Assembly (NCBI GenBank): GCA_947460525.1
Contig: CANHIV010000103.1
Span: forward strand, 1-5,385
From: Flavobacteriales bacterium
Lineage (GTDB): Bacteria; Bacteroidota; Bacteroidia; Flavobacteriales_D; Sanyastnellaceae
DNA: 5,385 nucleotides
Direction: 5' to 3'
Part shown: positions 1 to 5,385 of the stretch, piece after piece
Numbering within the stretch: position 1 is the stretch's first letter
Layout of the letters: each line of letters begins with the position of its first letter
Notes under the pieces: generated by a model
Database searches by the model: none
Told to the model about the DNA's origin: nothing
The model's input: the letters and a program-made list of their open reading frames with translations, nothing else
Program-made: the position numbers and the translations under genes

Positions 1-1191
1 CCTATGGTTCGTTATTTCATGAACGACGAATTGGTAAGTGAAATTCCTGCGGAAAGTTTGGTGTTGGGTGGTGGAGCCCCACAATACGAGAGAGAGTACA
101 AAGAGCCCGCATATTTCGCGGAATCCAAAAAGTTCAATATTGACGATGTTCCAGTTCCAGACAATTGTGCAGCTATTGCCAAGCAATTGGTTGCATTGCC
201 CAATATCGCGAGCAAGCGTTGGGTGTATGAGCAATACGACAGCATGGTGGGTACAGCTACAATGACCACCAATCGTCCAAGTGATGCAGGTGTTGTTAAC
301 ATCAAAGGCACCAACAAAGCTTTGGTTTTGACCGTGGATTGCAACGGCCGATATGTGAACGCCGATCCAGAAGTTGGAACCATGATTGCAGTTTCAGAAG
401 CTGCAAGAAATATCGTTTGCGCTGGTGGTGTTCCCTCAGCGATTACCAATTGCTTGAATTTTGGAAATCCATATATCCCAGAGGTATACTGGCAATTTGT
501 TGGGGCTATCAAAGGGATGAGCGCTGCTTGTCGTCGCTTTGAAACTCCGGTTACCGGAGGAAACGTAAGTTTTTACAACCAAACGGTGAATGAAGATGGT
601 ACTACCAAACCTGTTTTCCCAACGCCTACCATTGGTATGTTAGGGGTAATGGAGGACAAGAGCTACCACATGACCCTTGATTTTAAATACAAAGGAGATT
701 TGATTTATTTGTTGGGCGAGCCTACCAATGATATCGCTTCTTCAGAATACTTGTACAATATCGTAGGTGTGAAAAATTCTCCTGCACCTGCATTTGATAT
801 TGAGAATGAATTTGCACTTCAATCTGCCATCAAGACATTGATCAGAAAGCATTTGATCAACGCTGCGCATGACGTATCCGATGGTGGATTATGGGTAGCA
901 TTGGCTGAAATGGCGATGCCAAGTCAATTGGGATTTGATATCGAAACGCCATTGGAGTTCAGAAAAGATGCCTTCTTGTTTGGCGAAAGCCAAAGTCGTG
1001 TTGTCGTGACTGTAGCAGAAGCGGACAAAGACGCATTTTTGGATTTTGTAGCGGAAAGCAATGTTCCTTTGATGTTATTGGGACATGTGACCAAAGGCCG
1101 AATGACCATCGATGAGGAAGAGTTTGGAAGTGTAGAGGAAATTGCTTCGATTTACAACAATGTGATTGGAAACGTAATGAAAAAGAAATAA
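1..1191 (+). CDS. purL: Phosphoribosylformylglycinamidine synthase PurL, C-terminal half (5' partial)
   Basis: This is the ATP-dependent FGAM synthase subunit of de novo purine biosynthesis, a cytoplasmic enzyme that converts FGAR plus glutamine-derived ammonia to FGAM. The reading frame is open from base 1, and the ATG at base 4 is an internal methionine, so about 396 residues are visible. Small-type PurL proteins are about 740 residues, so the N-terminal AIRS-like half is missing because of the window edge, not because of a mutation. Numbered from that Met, the linker with LGGGAPQYE (about 21-29) is followed by the second AIRS N-domain (about 80-215). This holds DCNGRYVNADPEVG (112-125), the NCLNFGNP segment (149-156) and TGGNVSFYNQT (184-194). 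The second AIRS C-domain (about 228-385) has the family motif HDVSDGGLWVALAEMA (289-304) and FGESQSRVVV. It ends in a lysine-rich tail one base before the PASTA gene. Family identity is very secure. Whether this organism has separate PurQ and PurS subunits cannot be seen here. Confidence 0.96.
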   Translation, partial: PMVRYFMNDELVSEIPAESLVLGGGAPQYEREYKEPAYFAESKKFNIDDVPVPDNCAAIAKQLVALPNIASKRWVYEQYDSMVGTATMTTNRPSDAGVVNIKGTNKALVLTVDCNGRYVNADPEVGTMIAVSEAARNIVCAGGVPSAITNCLNFGNPYIPEVYWQFVGAIKGMSAACRRFETPVTGGNVSFYNQTVNEDGTTKPVFPTPTIGMLGVMEDKSYHMTLDFKYKGDLIYLLGEPTNDIASSEYLYNIVGVKNSPAPAFDIENEFALQSAIKTLIRKHLINAAHDVSDGGLWVALAEMAMPSQLGFDIETPLEFRKDAFLFGESQSRVVVTVAEADKDAFLDFVAESNVPLMLLGHVTKGRMTIDEEEFGSVEEIASIYNNVIGNVMKKK

Positions 1192-1195
1192 GATG
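1189..1195 (+). other. purL/PASTA gene junction (TAA-G-ATG)
   Basis: The purL stop codon (1189-1191) is separated from the next ATG (1193-1195) by a single G. The upstream stretch (1179-1192) is almost all A and G (AAAAAGAAATAAG), with no clear GGAGG-type Shine-Dalgarno. This fits the A-rich initiation context common in Bacteroidota. There is no room for a promoter or terminator in a spacer, so the two genes are most likely cotranscribed. Confidence 0.75.
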
Positions 1196-1996
1196 ACATT
1201 CTTTCAATATCTCAAAACAAAAAGGGCTTGGAAAGTCATGGGCTATGTGGCCTTGGGTTACCTAGGATTCATTTTGTTGAGTTGGTTTCTTCTGTCATGG
1301 TATACCAATCATGGTGAGTTTGTTTCCATTCCGGAAGTAAAAGGAAAATCTGTAGAAGTGGCCATTGAAATATTGGAAGATTTGGATCTTGAGCCTGTGG
1401 TAATTGATAGCATTTGGTCGGATACTGCCGCAAAAGGGAGTATCAATTATATCATGCCTCCTGCGGGTTCCACCATCAAAGACGGACGTCAGGTATACCT
1501 GACCATCTTCAGCAAAACCCCACCGATGGAAATCATCAATATCAAAACGGGTGAATTTGCAGCGGTGGCCATGGTCAAGTTAAAGAACAAAGGCATCGAT
1601 TATGAAGTGGTATATCAACCCAATAATAATTTCTTGGGAAGTGTTATCGCCATTCGTTACCAAGGACGAGATATTGATTTTAACGGCACATTGCCCAGAG
1701 GATGCAAGGTTCATTTGGTGGTAGGAACCGGTGATAGCAAGAAAATGCCTGTTCCAGATTTGTATGGGTTGAGTTATTTTGAAGCGCAGAATTTATTGAA
1801 ATCCTTGGGATTGATTCCTCAAATTTTCTTCGATGAAGATCCCACAAGCACAGACTCTTTGGAATTCAAGGTTTGTACACAGGAACCGCCATATTCTCCT
1901 GCGGCAGTGGATATTTCCTCTGGAACCATCGTAGATATTTATCTAACAAAAAAGTCTTGTGAACGCGATACTACCCAAATTTCCGTTACACCATAA
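1193..1996 (+). CDS. Membrane-anchored PASTA domain protein (three PASTA repeats, no kinase)
   Basis: A 267-residue protein with a short basic N-terminus (KTKRAWK, residues 8-14), then one hydrophobic membrane segment (about 15-37, rich in Leu, Trp and Tyr). The rest is predicted to be extracytoplasmic. Three tandem PASTA-like repeats follow: about 42-107 (starts FVSIPEVKGKSVEVAIEIL, ends VYLTIFSK), about 112-180 (more divergent, ends VHLVVGTG) and about 185-253 (starts MPVPDLYGLSYFEAQNLL, ends VDIYLTKK). Each shows the family pattern: a V-P-D/N-hydrophobic-G start, an A...L helix, a P-x-x-G turn and a final beta strand. PASTA domains elsewhere sit on Ser/Thr kinases and penicillin-binding proteins and can bind peptidoglycan. 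No kinase or transpeptidase domain is present here, so the protein is a stand-alone anchor or sensor of unknown partner. Binding of cell-wall fragments is inference. Its stop overlaps the next start by one base, so it probably belongs to one operon with its neighbours. Confidence 0.9.
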   Translation: MTFFQYLKTKRAWKVMGYVALGYLGFILLSWFLLSWYTNHGEFVSIPEVKGKSVEVAIEILEDLDLEPVVIDSIWSDTAAKGSINYIMPPAGSTIKDGRQVYLTIFSKTPPMEIINIKTGEFAAVAMVKLKNKGIDYEVVYQPNNNFLGSVIAIRYQGRDIDFNGTLPRGCKVHLVVGTGDSKKMPVPDLYGLSYFEAQNLLKSLGLIPQIFFDEDPTSTDSLEFKVCTQEPPYSPAAVDISSGTIVDIYLTKKSCERDTTQISVTP

Positions 1997-1998
1997 TG
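1994..1998 (+). other. TAATG stop/start overlap between PASTA and T9SS genes
   Basis: The stop TAA (1994-1996) shares its last A with the ATG (1996-1998) of the following gene. No Shine-Dalgarno-like purine run precedes this start (the upstream bases read TTCCGTTACACCA). Initiation therefore probably relies on ribosomes terminating on the PASTA gene, that is, translational coupling. The coupling is inferred from layout only. Confidence 0.7.
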
Positions 1999-3813
1999 AA
2001 GCAAATCTTTTTTTTAGCGATAGCCCTTGCTTGCGCTTTTCAAAATCAAGCGCAGGAGTTGGAGCGCCCGTTGGCATTCGTTCCTTACAGAACCAATGTT
2101 TCTTTGGGAAATCGCACACTTTTGGAGATTCCTTTTTTTGATGATTTCTCCTCGGGTAGAGGGATCATTCATGCCCCTGACGCCAATCGTTGGTTAAACA
2201 GCGGGGTGTATACCTCGCATCAAATGCCGATATCGCCATTGACCCTCGGCGTGGCCGTTTTTGATGGCTTAAATGGTCAAGGCATGCCTTACGACTTTTC
2301 AGATCCATTCGCGCAAGGCGCAGCAGATACCTTAATCAGCATGCCTTTGAACCTTTCGACCTTGGATAGTGCAGATCAGGTATATCTGTTTTTTTATCTT
2401 CAAGCCGCAGGGCATGGCAATATGCCAGATGATGTGGATTCAATGTATGTAGATTTCTATTCGCCCATTACGGGAGAGTGGACCCAAGTAAAGTCCATTT
2501 CTTCAGACAATACCACCAACTGGATACGCCATGATATTCACATCAAGCAGAACCAGTATTTGCAATCGGGCTTTTCTTTTCGATTCAGAAATGACGCCAC
2601 TTTGAGTGGTGCCTATGACCAATGGAATTTGGACTATGTCAATGTTCAAGAGGGTGTGGATACGGCCAATTATCAATTCAATGAAGTGGCGATGCAGTAT
2701 ACGCCCTCTCCACTTTTGATCAACGGTTATTGCACCATGCCTTGGCGCCACTTCATTGTGAATCCTGAGACATACTTGGCGGATAGCTTAAAGGCTTTTG
2801 AACAGAATTTGGGCCCCACTGAGAACATTGTAACCGGCTATTCATTGTCTGTAGATGGAAATAAGCAAGTATTCAATACCCAACATCTCAATACATTCAA
2901 TAACGATTTCCGTGAGATAACCTCTTCGATGTTTTGGGACAATACGGCTTTGGTAAATGCCAATGCCAATGACAGTGTGGTAGTGGTTGATGTTTGCACT
3001 TTTATCAATCAGGCCGATCCGCATTTGGAAAATGATACGGCTTGTTACAAAATGGAATTGGCCAATTACTACGCATACGATGACGGTGGAGCGGAACGTT
3101 CATGGACCGTTCAGGGTGCAGGTGCATCTGTGGCCATGAAGTTCTATAACCATGAAGCGGATACTTTGATGGGCATCGCGGTGAATTGGATTCCTTATGG
3201 ATTAAACCATCAAGATCAGAATTTCTTTTTAAGAGTATGGAATGATGATGGCGGACAACCAGGCGATGTGATTTCTGAGAATTATAATTACCAAAGTCCT
3301 GCTTACGATGCGGATGGGTATACCCAATTTCATTTTCACGCATTGGACGCCCCATTGGCATTGCCTGCGGGTACCTATTATGTGGGATGGGTGCAGTCAG
3401 ATCCCGAGACTTACGATGTAGGCAATGACAAAAACACCAATAACAACCCCGCCAAATTGTTTTACGCCTTGGGTTCTGGACAAGCTTGGTTGCAAAGTGC
3501 AACGGAGGGAAGCGTGATGATTCGCCCTTATATGAAGGCAGGAGAGAACCAAGTTTGGGAGGGAGTAGAGGACAAGGCTTTGTCACAATGGAGCGTGTTT
3601 CCTAACCCCGCTTCCAGTCAGTTGAATTTAAAAAACAGTAGTGGACAACCCATCACTTGGAAATTGATGAACAGCACAGGGCGATGCCTTGAGCAAGGAG
3701 TCACCAGTGATGCTGTGATCAATTGGTCGATTGAACATTATCCAGCAGGATTGTATTTTATATCGATCAGTGGCCACCGTGAACATAAAAATATCCGTTG
3801 GATAAAACAATGA
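1996..3813 (+). CDS. Secreted protein with T9SS type A C-terminal sorting domain, function unknown
   Basis: A 605-residue exported protein. Residues 1-20 form a signal peptide: one Lys, a hydrophobic core IFFLAIALACA, and a probable cleavage near NQA-Q (19/20). An N-terminal region (about 45-220) opens with IPFFDDFSSG. It contains VAVFDGLNGQGMPY (87-99), ADTLISMPLNLS, a strand with YLFFYLQAAGHGNMPDD, and a closing DQWNLDYVNV. This resembles a beta-sandwich (MAM/lectin-like jelly roll), a fold judgement made by eye. A middle region (about 240-355) begins near the MPWRHF motif. A second beta-rich region (about 358-515) begins YYAYDDGGAERSW and includes FFLRVWNDDGGQPGDVI and AGTYYVGWVQ. Residues about 531-605 are a typical type A sorting domain: SVFPNPASSQLNL, a central KLMNSTGR strand, and PAGLYFISI before a basic end (RWIKQ). 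It is expected to cross the outer membrane by the Por/T9SS machinery and be attached or released. No catalytic motif was recognised. The ATG start is set by the signal peptide. It is tightly packed between the PASTA and RluD genes. Confidence 0.92.
   Translation: MKQIFFLAIALACAFQNQAQELERPLAFVPYRTNVSLGNRTLLEIPFFDDFSSGRGIIHAPDANRWLNSGVYTSHQMPISPLTLGVAVFDGLNGQGMPYDFSDPFAQGAADTLISMPLNLSTLDSADQVYLFFYLQAAGHGNMPDDVDSMYVDFYSPITGEWTQVKSISSDNTTNWIRHDIHIKQNQYLQSGFSFRFRNDATLSGAYDQWNLDYVNVQEGVDTANYQFNEVAMQYTPSPLLINGYCTMPWRHFIVNPETYLADSLKAFEQNLGPTENIVTGYSLSVDGNKQVFNTQHLNTFNNDFREITSSMFWDNTALVNANANDSVVVVDVCTFINQADPHLENDTACYKMELANYYAYDDGGAERSWTVQGAGASVAMKFYNHEADTLMGIAVNWIPYGLNHQDQNFFLRVWNDDGGQPGDVISENYNYQSPAYDADGYTQFHFHALDAPLALPAGTYYVGWVQSDPETYDVGNDKNTNNNPAKLFYALGSGQAWLQSATEGSVMIRPYMKAGENQVWEGVEDKALSQWSVFPNPASSQLNLKNSSGQPITWKLMNSTGRCLEQGVTSDAVINWSIEHYPAGLYFISISGHREHKNIRWIKQ
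3810..3813 (+). other. ATGA overlap deciding the rluD start
   Basis: The ATG at 3810-3812 overlaps the TGA stop (3811-3813) of the T9SS gene, the classic 4-base arrangement for translational reinitiation. The sequence just before it is A-rich (GGATAAAACA), as expected for Bacteroidota. A TTG four codons upstream (3798) is in frame but has a weaker case: a rare start codon and a longer overlap. Confidence 0.75.
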
Positions 3814-4841
3814 GAGAGGACATAGAAGATTTTAGTGGAGAGGAAGAAGAGGATTCTCTTTTTGAGCACCATCGCATAGTGGCAGATAAAGGCCAAGGAC
3901 TGGTGAGAATAGACAAGTTTTTGGTGGATAGATTAGAGAAGACCTCTCGATCTAGAATCCAAGAGGCACATGATGCAGGATATGTAAAAGTGGGTGGCTT
4001 AGCAGTGAAATCAAGTTACAAAGTGAAACCTTTGGACGTGATCACCATCGAACTGCCATATCCCGTTCGGGAGTTTGAAATTATACCGGAAAACATCCCA
4101 TTGGACATTATCTATGAAGATGAGGATGTGTTGGTATTGAACAAACCCATGAACATGGTCGTTCACCCTGGGCATGGCAATTATACGGGTACATTGGTGA
4201 ATGCAGTGCTCTTTCATCTTCAGAAAAATCCAGGTGGCGAAAAACACCGTCCCGGTTTGGTGCATCGATTAGACAAGCATACGACAGGGGTTATGGTCAT
4301 GGCAAAAAACGATTATGCGCTCAACCATTTGGGCAAGCAGTTTTTTGATCGATCTACAGATAGAAGATACCAAGCCATTGTTTGGGGCGATGTGTTGGAA
4401 GATGGAACAATCATAGGCAATACAGGTAGAAGTCTGCACGATAGAAAAGTTTTTAAAGTATTCCCCAAAGGCGATTTCGGCAAACATGCAGTAACGCACT
4501 ACAAAGTATTGGAAAGGTTGCATTATGTGACATTGGTAGAATGCAAATTGGAAACAGGACGCACGCATCAAATCCGTGTGCACATGAAGCACATCGGACA
4601 TACTTTGTTTGGTGACCTGGAGTATGGTGGCGATAAAATCTTAAAAGGAACAACATTTCCCAAATACAATCAGTTTATTCAGAATTGTTTTAAAATATTA
4701 CCTCGTCAAGCGCTGCACGCCAAATCATTGGCATTTGACCATCCTGTTACAGGCGAGCGAATGAGTTTTGAGTCATCGTTGCCCAACGATATGCAAGAAA
4801 TCATCGAACGCTTCAGGGGGATTCACGCACAAGGATTCTAA
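3810..4841 (+). CDS. rluD: RluA/RluD-family 23S rRNA pseudouridine synthase
   Basis: A 343-residue cytoplasmic enzyme expected to isomerise uridines to pseudouridine in 23S rRNA. For RluD these are the helix 69 positions 1911, 1915 and 1917 in E. coli numbering; the exact sites here are inferred from family. After an acidic leader (about 1-18, rich in Glu and Asp) comes an S4 RNA-binding domain (about 32-80: RIDKFLVDRLEKTSRSRIQ, then the AGYVKVGG loop). The catalytic domain starts near 90 and carries YEDEDVLVLNKPMNMVVHPG (102-121). The active-site motif HRLDKHTTG (152-160) has the nucleophilic Asp at 155. Later motifs are GRTHQIRVHM (250-259) and the RQALHA segment (299-304). Length and domain order match full-length RluD (about 320-350). 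The usual motif is HRLDKDTSG; His at 157 and Thr at 159 are mild variants, and the catalytic Asp is intact. The symbol assumes RluD rather than a close paralogue such as RluC, and the S4 domain plus full length support this. Confidence 0.93.
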   Translation: MREDIEDFSGEEEEDSLFEHHRIVADKGQGLVRIDKFLVDRLEKTSRSRIQEAHDAGYVKVGGLAVKSSYKVKPLDVITIELPYPVREFEIIPENIPLDIIYEDEDVLVLNKPMNMVVHPGHGNYTGTLVNAVLFHLQKNPGGEKHRPGLVHRLDKHTTGVMVMAKNDYALNHLGKQFFDRSTDRRYQAIVWGDVLEDGTIIGNTGRSLHDRKVFKVFPKGDFGKHAVTHYKVLERLHYVTLVECKLETGRTHQIRVHMKHIGHTLFGDLEYGGDKILKGTTFPKYNQFIQNCFKILPRQALHAKSLAFDHPVTGERMSFESSLPNDMQEIIERFRGIHAQGF

Positions 4842-4845
4842 ATGA

Positions 4846-5385
4846 TCAAGGCGCCAATCTGAATTTTTCTCCTGGACGATAGAAAGTAGTGGTGGAAGTA
4901 AGATGGGGCATGGTATCCTTGGATGCCTGCTCAATTGGGGAGAAGTACACAACATAACTGTGTCCTACAACTTCAACGGAGTCGTTATGAAAAACGGCAG
5001 CCGTGCTTTCATCAATGCCCATTGCCCACAATTGAGGGAAATCCAATTGTGCAGAAAACAATCTATTGTAACGGGATCTAACGATGAAGTGCTGGTCAAC
5101 GATACCTTTTGTAATGAATCCCAATCCATTTGCATAGATGCCATTGTCAGGCTGTATCGTCGAATAGGTGGCAGAATAAGCGGTGTCAGAGGTTTGATCT
5201 CCAGTGATCATTTTTTCGCTCATAACGGCCGCCCCTGCGCTTGTCCCTGCGATGGTTGCTCCTTTGAAGTAAATGTCTTTGATTATTGAGGACAAGCCAT
5301 ATTGCTCTACCACATCCATGAATCGTTTTTGATCTCCGCCACATATAAATACAGTCTGTGCCTTTTGGAGTTGCGCTTTTAATAG
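4846..5385 (-). CDS. Peptidase S51 / cyanophycinase-like serine hydrolase, C-terminal part (5' partial)
   Basis: The minus-strand frame ends at TGA (4848-4846). It stays open past the Met at 5319 to the window edge, adding 22 residues that contain VFICGGDQKRF, the conserved GGDQ motif. The true start is therefore outside; 179 residues are visible of a family usually around 270-300. Reading from GGDQ, the next landmark is IAGTSAGAAVMSEKMI, with the nucleophile Ser encoded at 5241-5239. Then come GLGFITKGIVDQHF, with the probable catalytic His at 5091-5089, RSRYNRLFSA and AMGIDESTAAVF. This order is that of the S51 family, which includes cyanophycinase (hydrolysis of the Asp-Arg polymer cyanophycin) and dipeptidase E. 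The segment after DQHF reads RSRYNRL, not the RGRIGRL I recall from typical cyanophycinases, so cyanophycin need not be the substrate. Localisation cannot be judged without the N-terminus. It converges with rluD and is transcribed independently. Confidence 0.9.
   Translation of the reverse strand, partial: LLKAQLQKAQTVFICGGDQKRFMDVVEQYGLSSIIKDIYFKGATIAGTSAGAAVMSEKMITGDQTSDTAYSATYSTIQPDNGIYANGLGFITKGIVDQHFIVRSRYNRLFSAQLDFPQLWAMGIDESTAAVFHNDSVEVVGHSYVVYFSPIEQASKDTMPHLTSTTTFYRPGEKFRLAP

Noticed and set aside
12..512. Long open frame on the minus strand inside purL.
   Set aside because: It lies fully antisense to highly conserved PurL coding sequence, and its translation shows no domain-like pattern.
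545..559. 15-base near-perfect palindrome CTCCGGT-T-ACCGGAG.
   Set aside because: It encodes the invariant TPVTGG part of PurL and is explained by codon choice. The 1-base loop cannot form a normal RNA hairpin, and no T run follows.
2023..2034. Possible lipoprotein lipobox (A-L-A-C, Cys at residue 13) in the T9SS protein.
   Set aside because: The -3 and -2 residues are Ala and Leu, not the usual Leu and Ala/Ser. A better signal peptidase I site lies at residues 17-20, and a T9SS sorting domain normally goes with a type I signal.
3005..3586. 193-codon minus-strand open frame opposite the T9SS gene.
   Set aside because: Its translation is rich in Arg, His, Pro and Cys, typical of a shadow frame. 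The plus strand carries a coherent secreted protein throughout.
3798..3809. Alternative upstream TTG start for the RluD gene, adding four residues (M-D-K-T).
   Set aside because: TTG is a less common start. The ATG at 3810 gives a standard ATGA overlap and an A-rich upstream context, and the extra residues add no conserved sequence.
4833..4866. Weak inverted repeat GGATTC / GAATTT flanking the convergent stop codons, considered as a bidirectional terminator.
   Set aside because: The stem is only about four Watson-Crick pairs plus G-U pairs, with a loop over 20 bases. It is too weak to support.
4903..5289. 128-codon plus-strand open frame opposite the S51 gene.
   Set aside because: The minus strand encodes the intact S51 motifs GTSAGA and DQHF in this interval. 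The plus-strand product has no recognisable feature.

Overview
The window looks like ordinary chromosomal DNA from a Bacteroidota bacterium, probably a Flavobacteriales- or Cryomorphaceae-like lineage. Three things suggest this: a complete type IX secretion (T9SS) type A C-terminal sorting domain, A-rich translation starts without clear Shine-Dalgarno sequences, and a kinase-less PASTA protein close to an RluD-type pseudouridine synthase. The lineage below phylum level is a guess. Coding density is almost complete, and no stretch without a gene is longer than 4 bases. I see no tRNA, rRNA, CRISPR array, insertion sequence or integron-like structure.

Left and centre (1-4841, + strand): four genes run in one direction with essentially no spacers. 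They are the 3' half of purL (purine biosynthesis), a membrane-anchored protein with three PASTA repeats, a large secreted T9SS cargo protein of unknown function, and an RluD-family 23S rRNA pseudouridine synthase. The junctions are TAA-G-ATG (one spacer base), TAATG (1-base overlap) and ATGA (4-base overlap). This implies one transcript, with translation probably coupled at the last two junctions. No promoter or terminator is visible between them; the promoter must lie upstream of the window or inside purL.

Right (4846-5385, - strand): the C-terminal part of a peptidase S51/cyanophycinase-like serine hydrolase converges on rluD, with only 4 bases between the two stop codons. It runs off the right edge, so its N-terminus and promoter are outside the window.

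The functions are mixed: nucleotide synthesis, envelope or peptidoglycan-associated PASTA, a secreted surface protein, and ribosome modification. Nothing here is clearly a new system. The least explained item is the secreted T9SS protein locked between the PASTA and RluD genes, whose placement suggests an envelope role not yet assigned.
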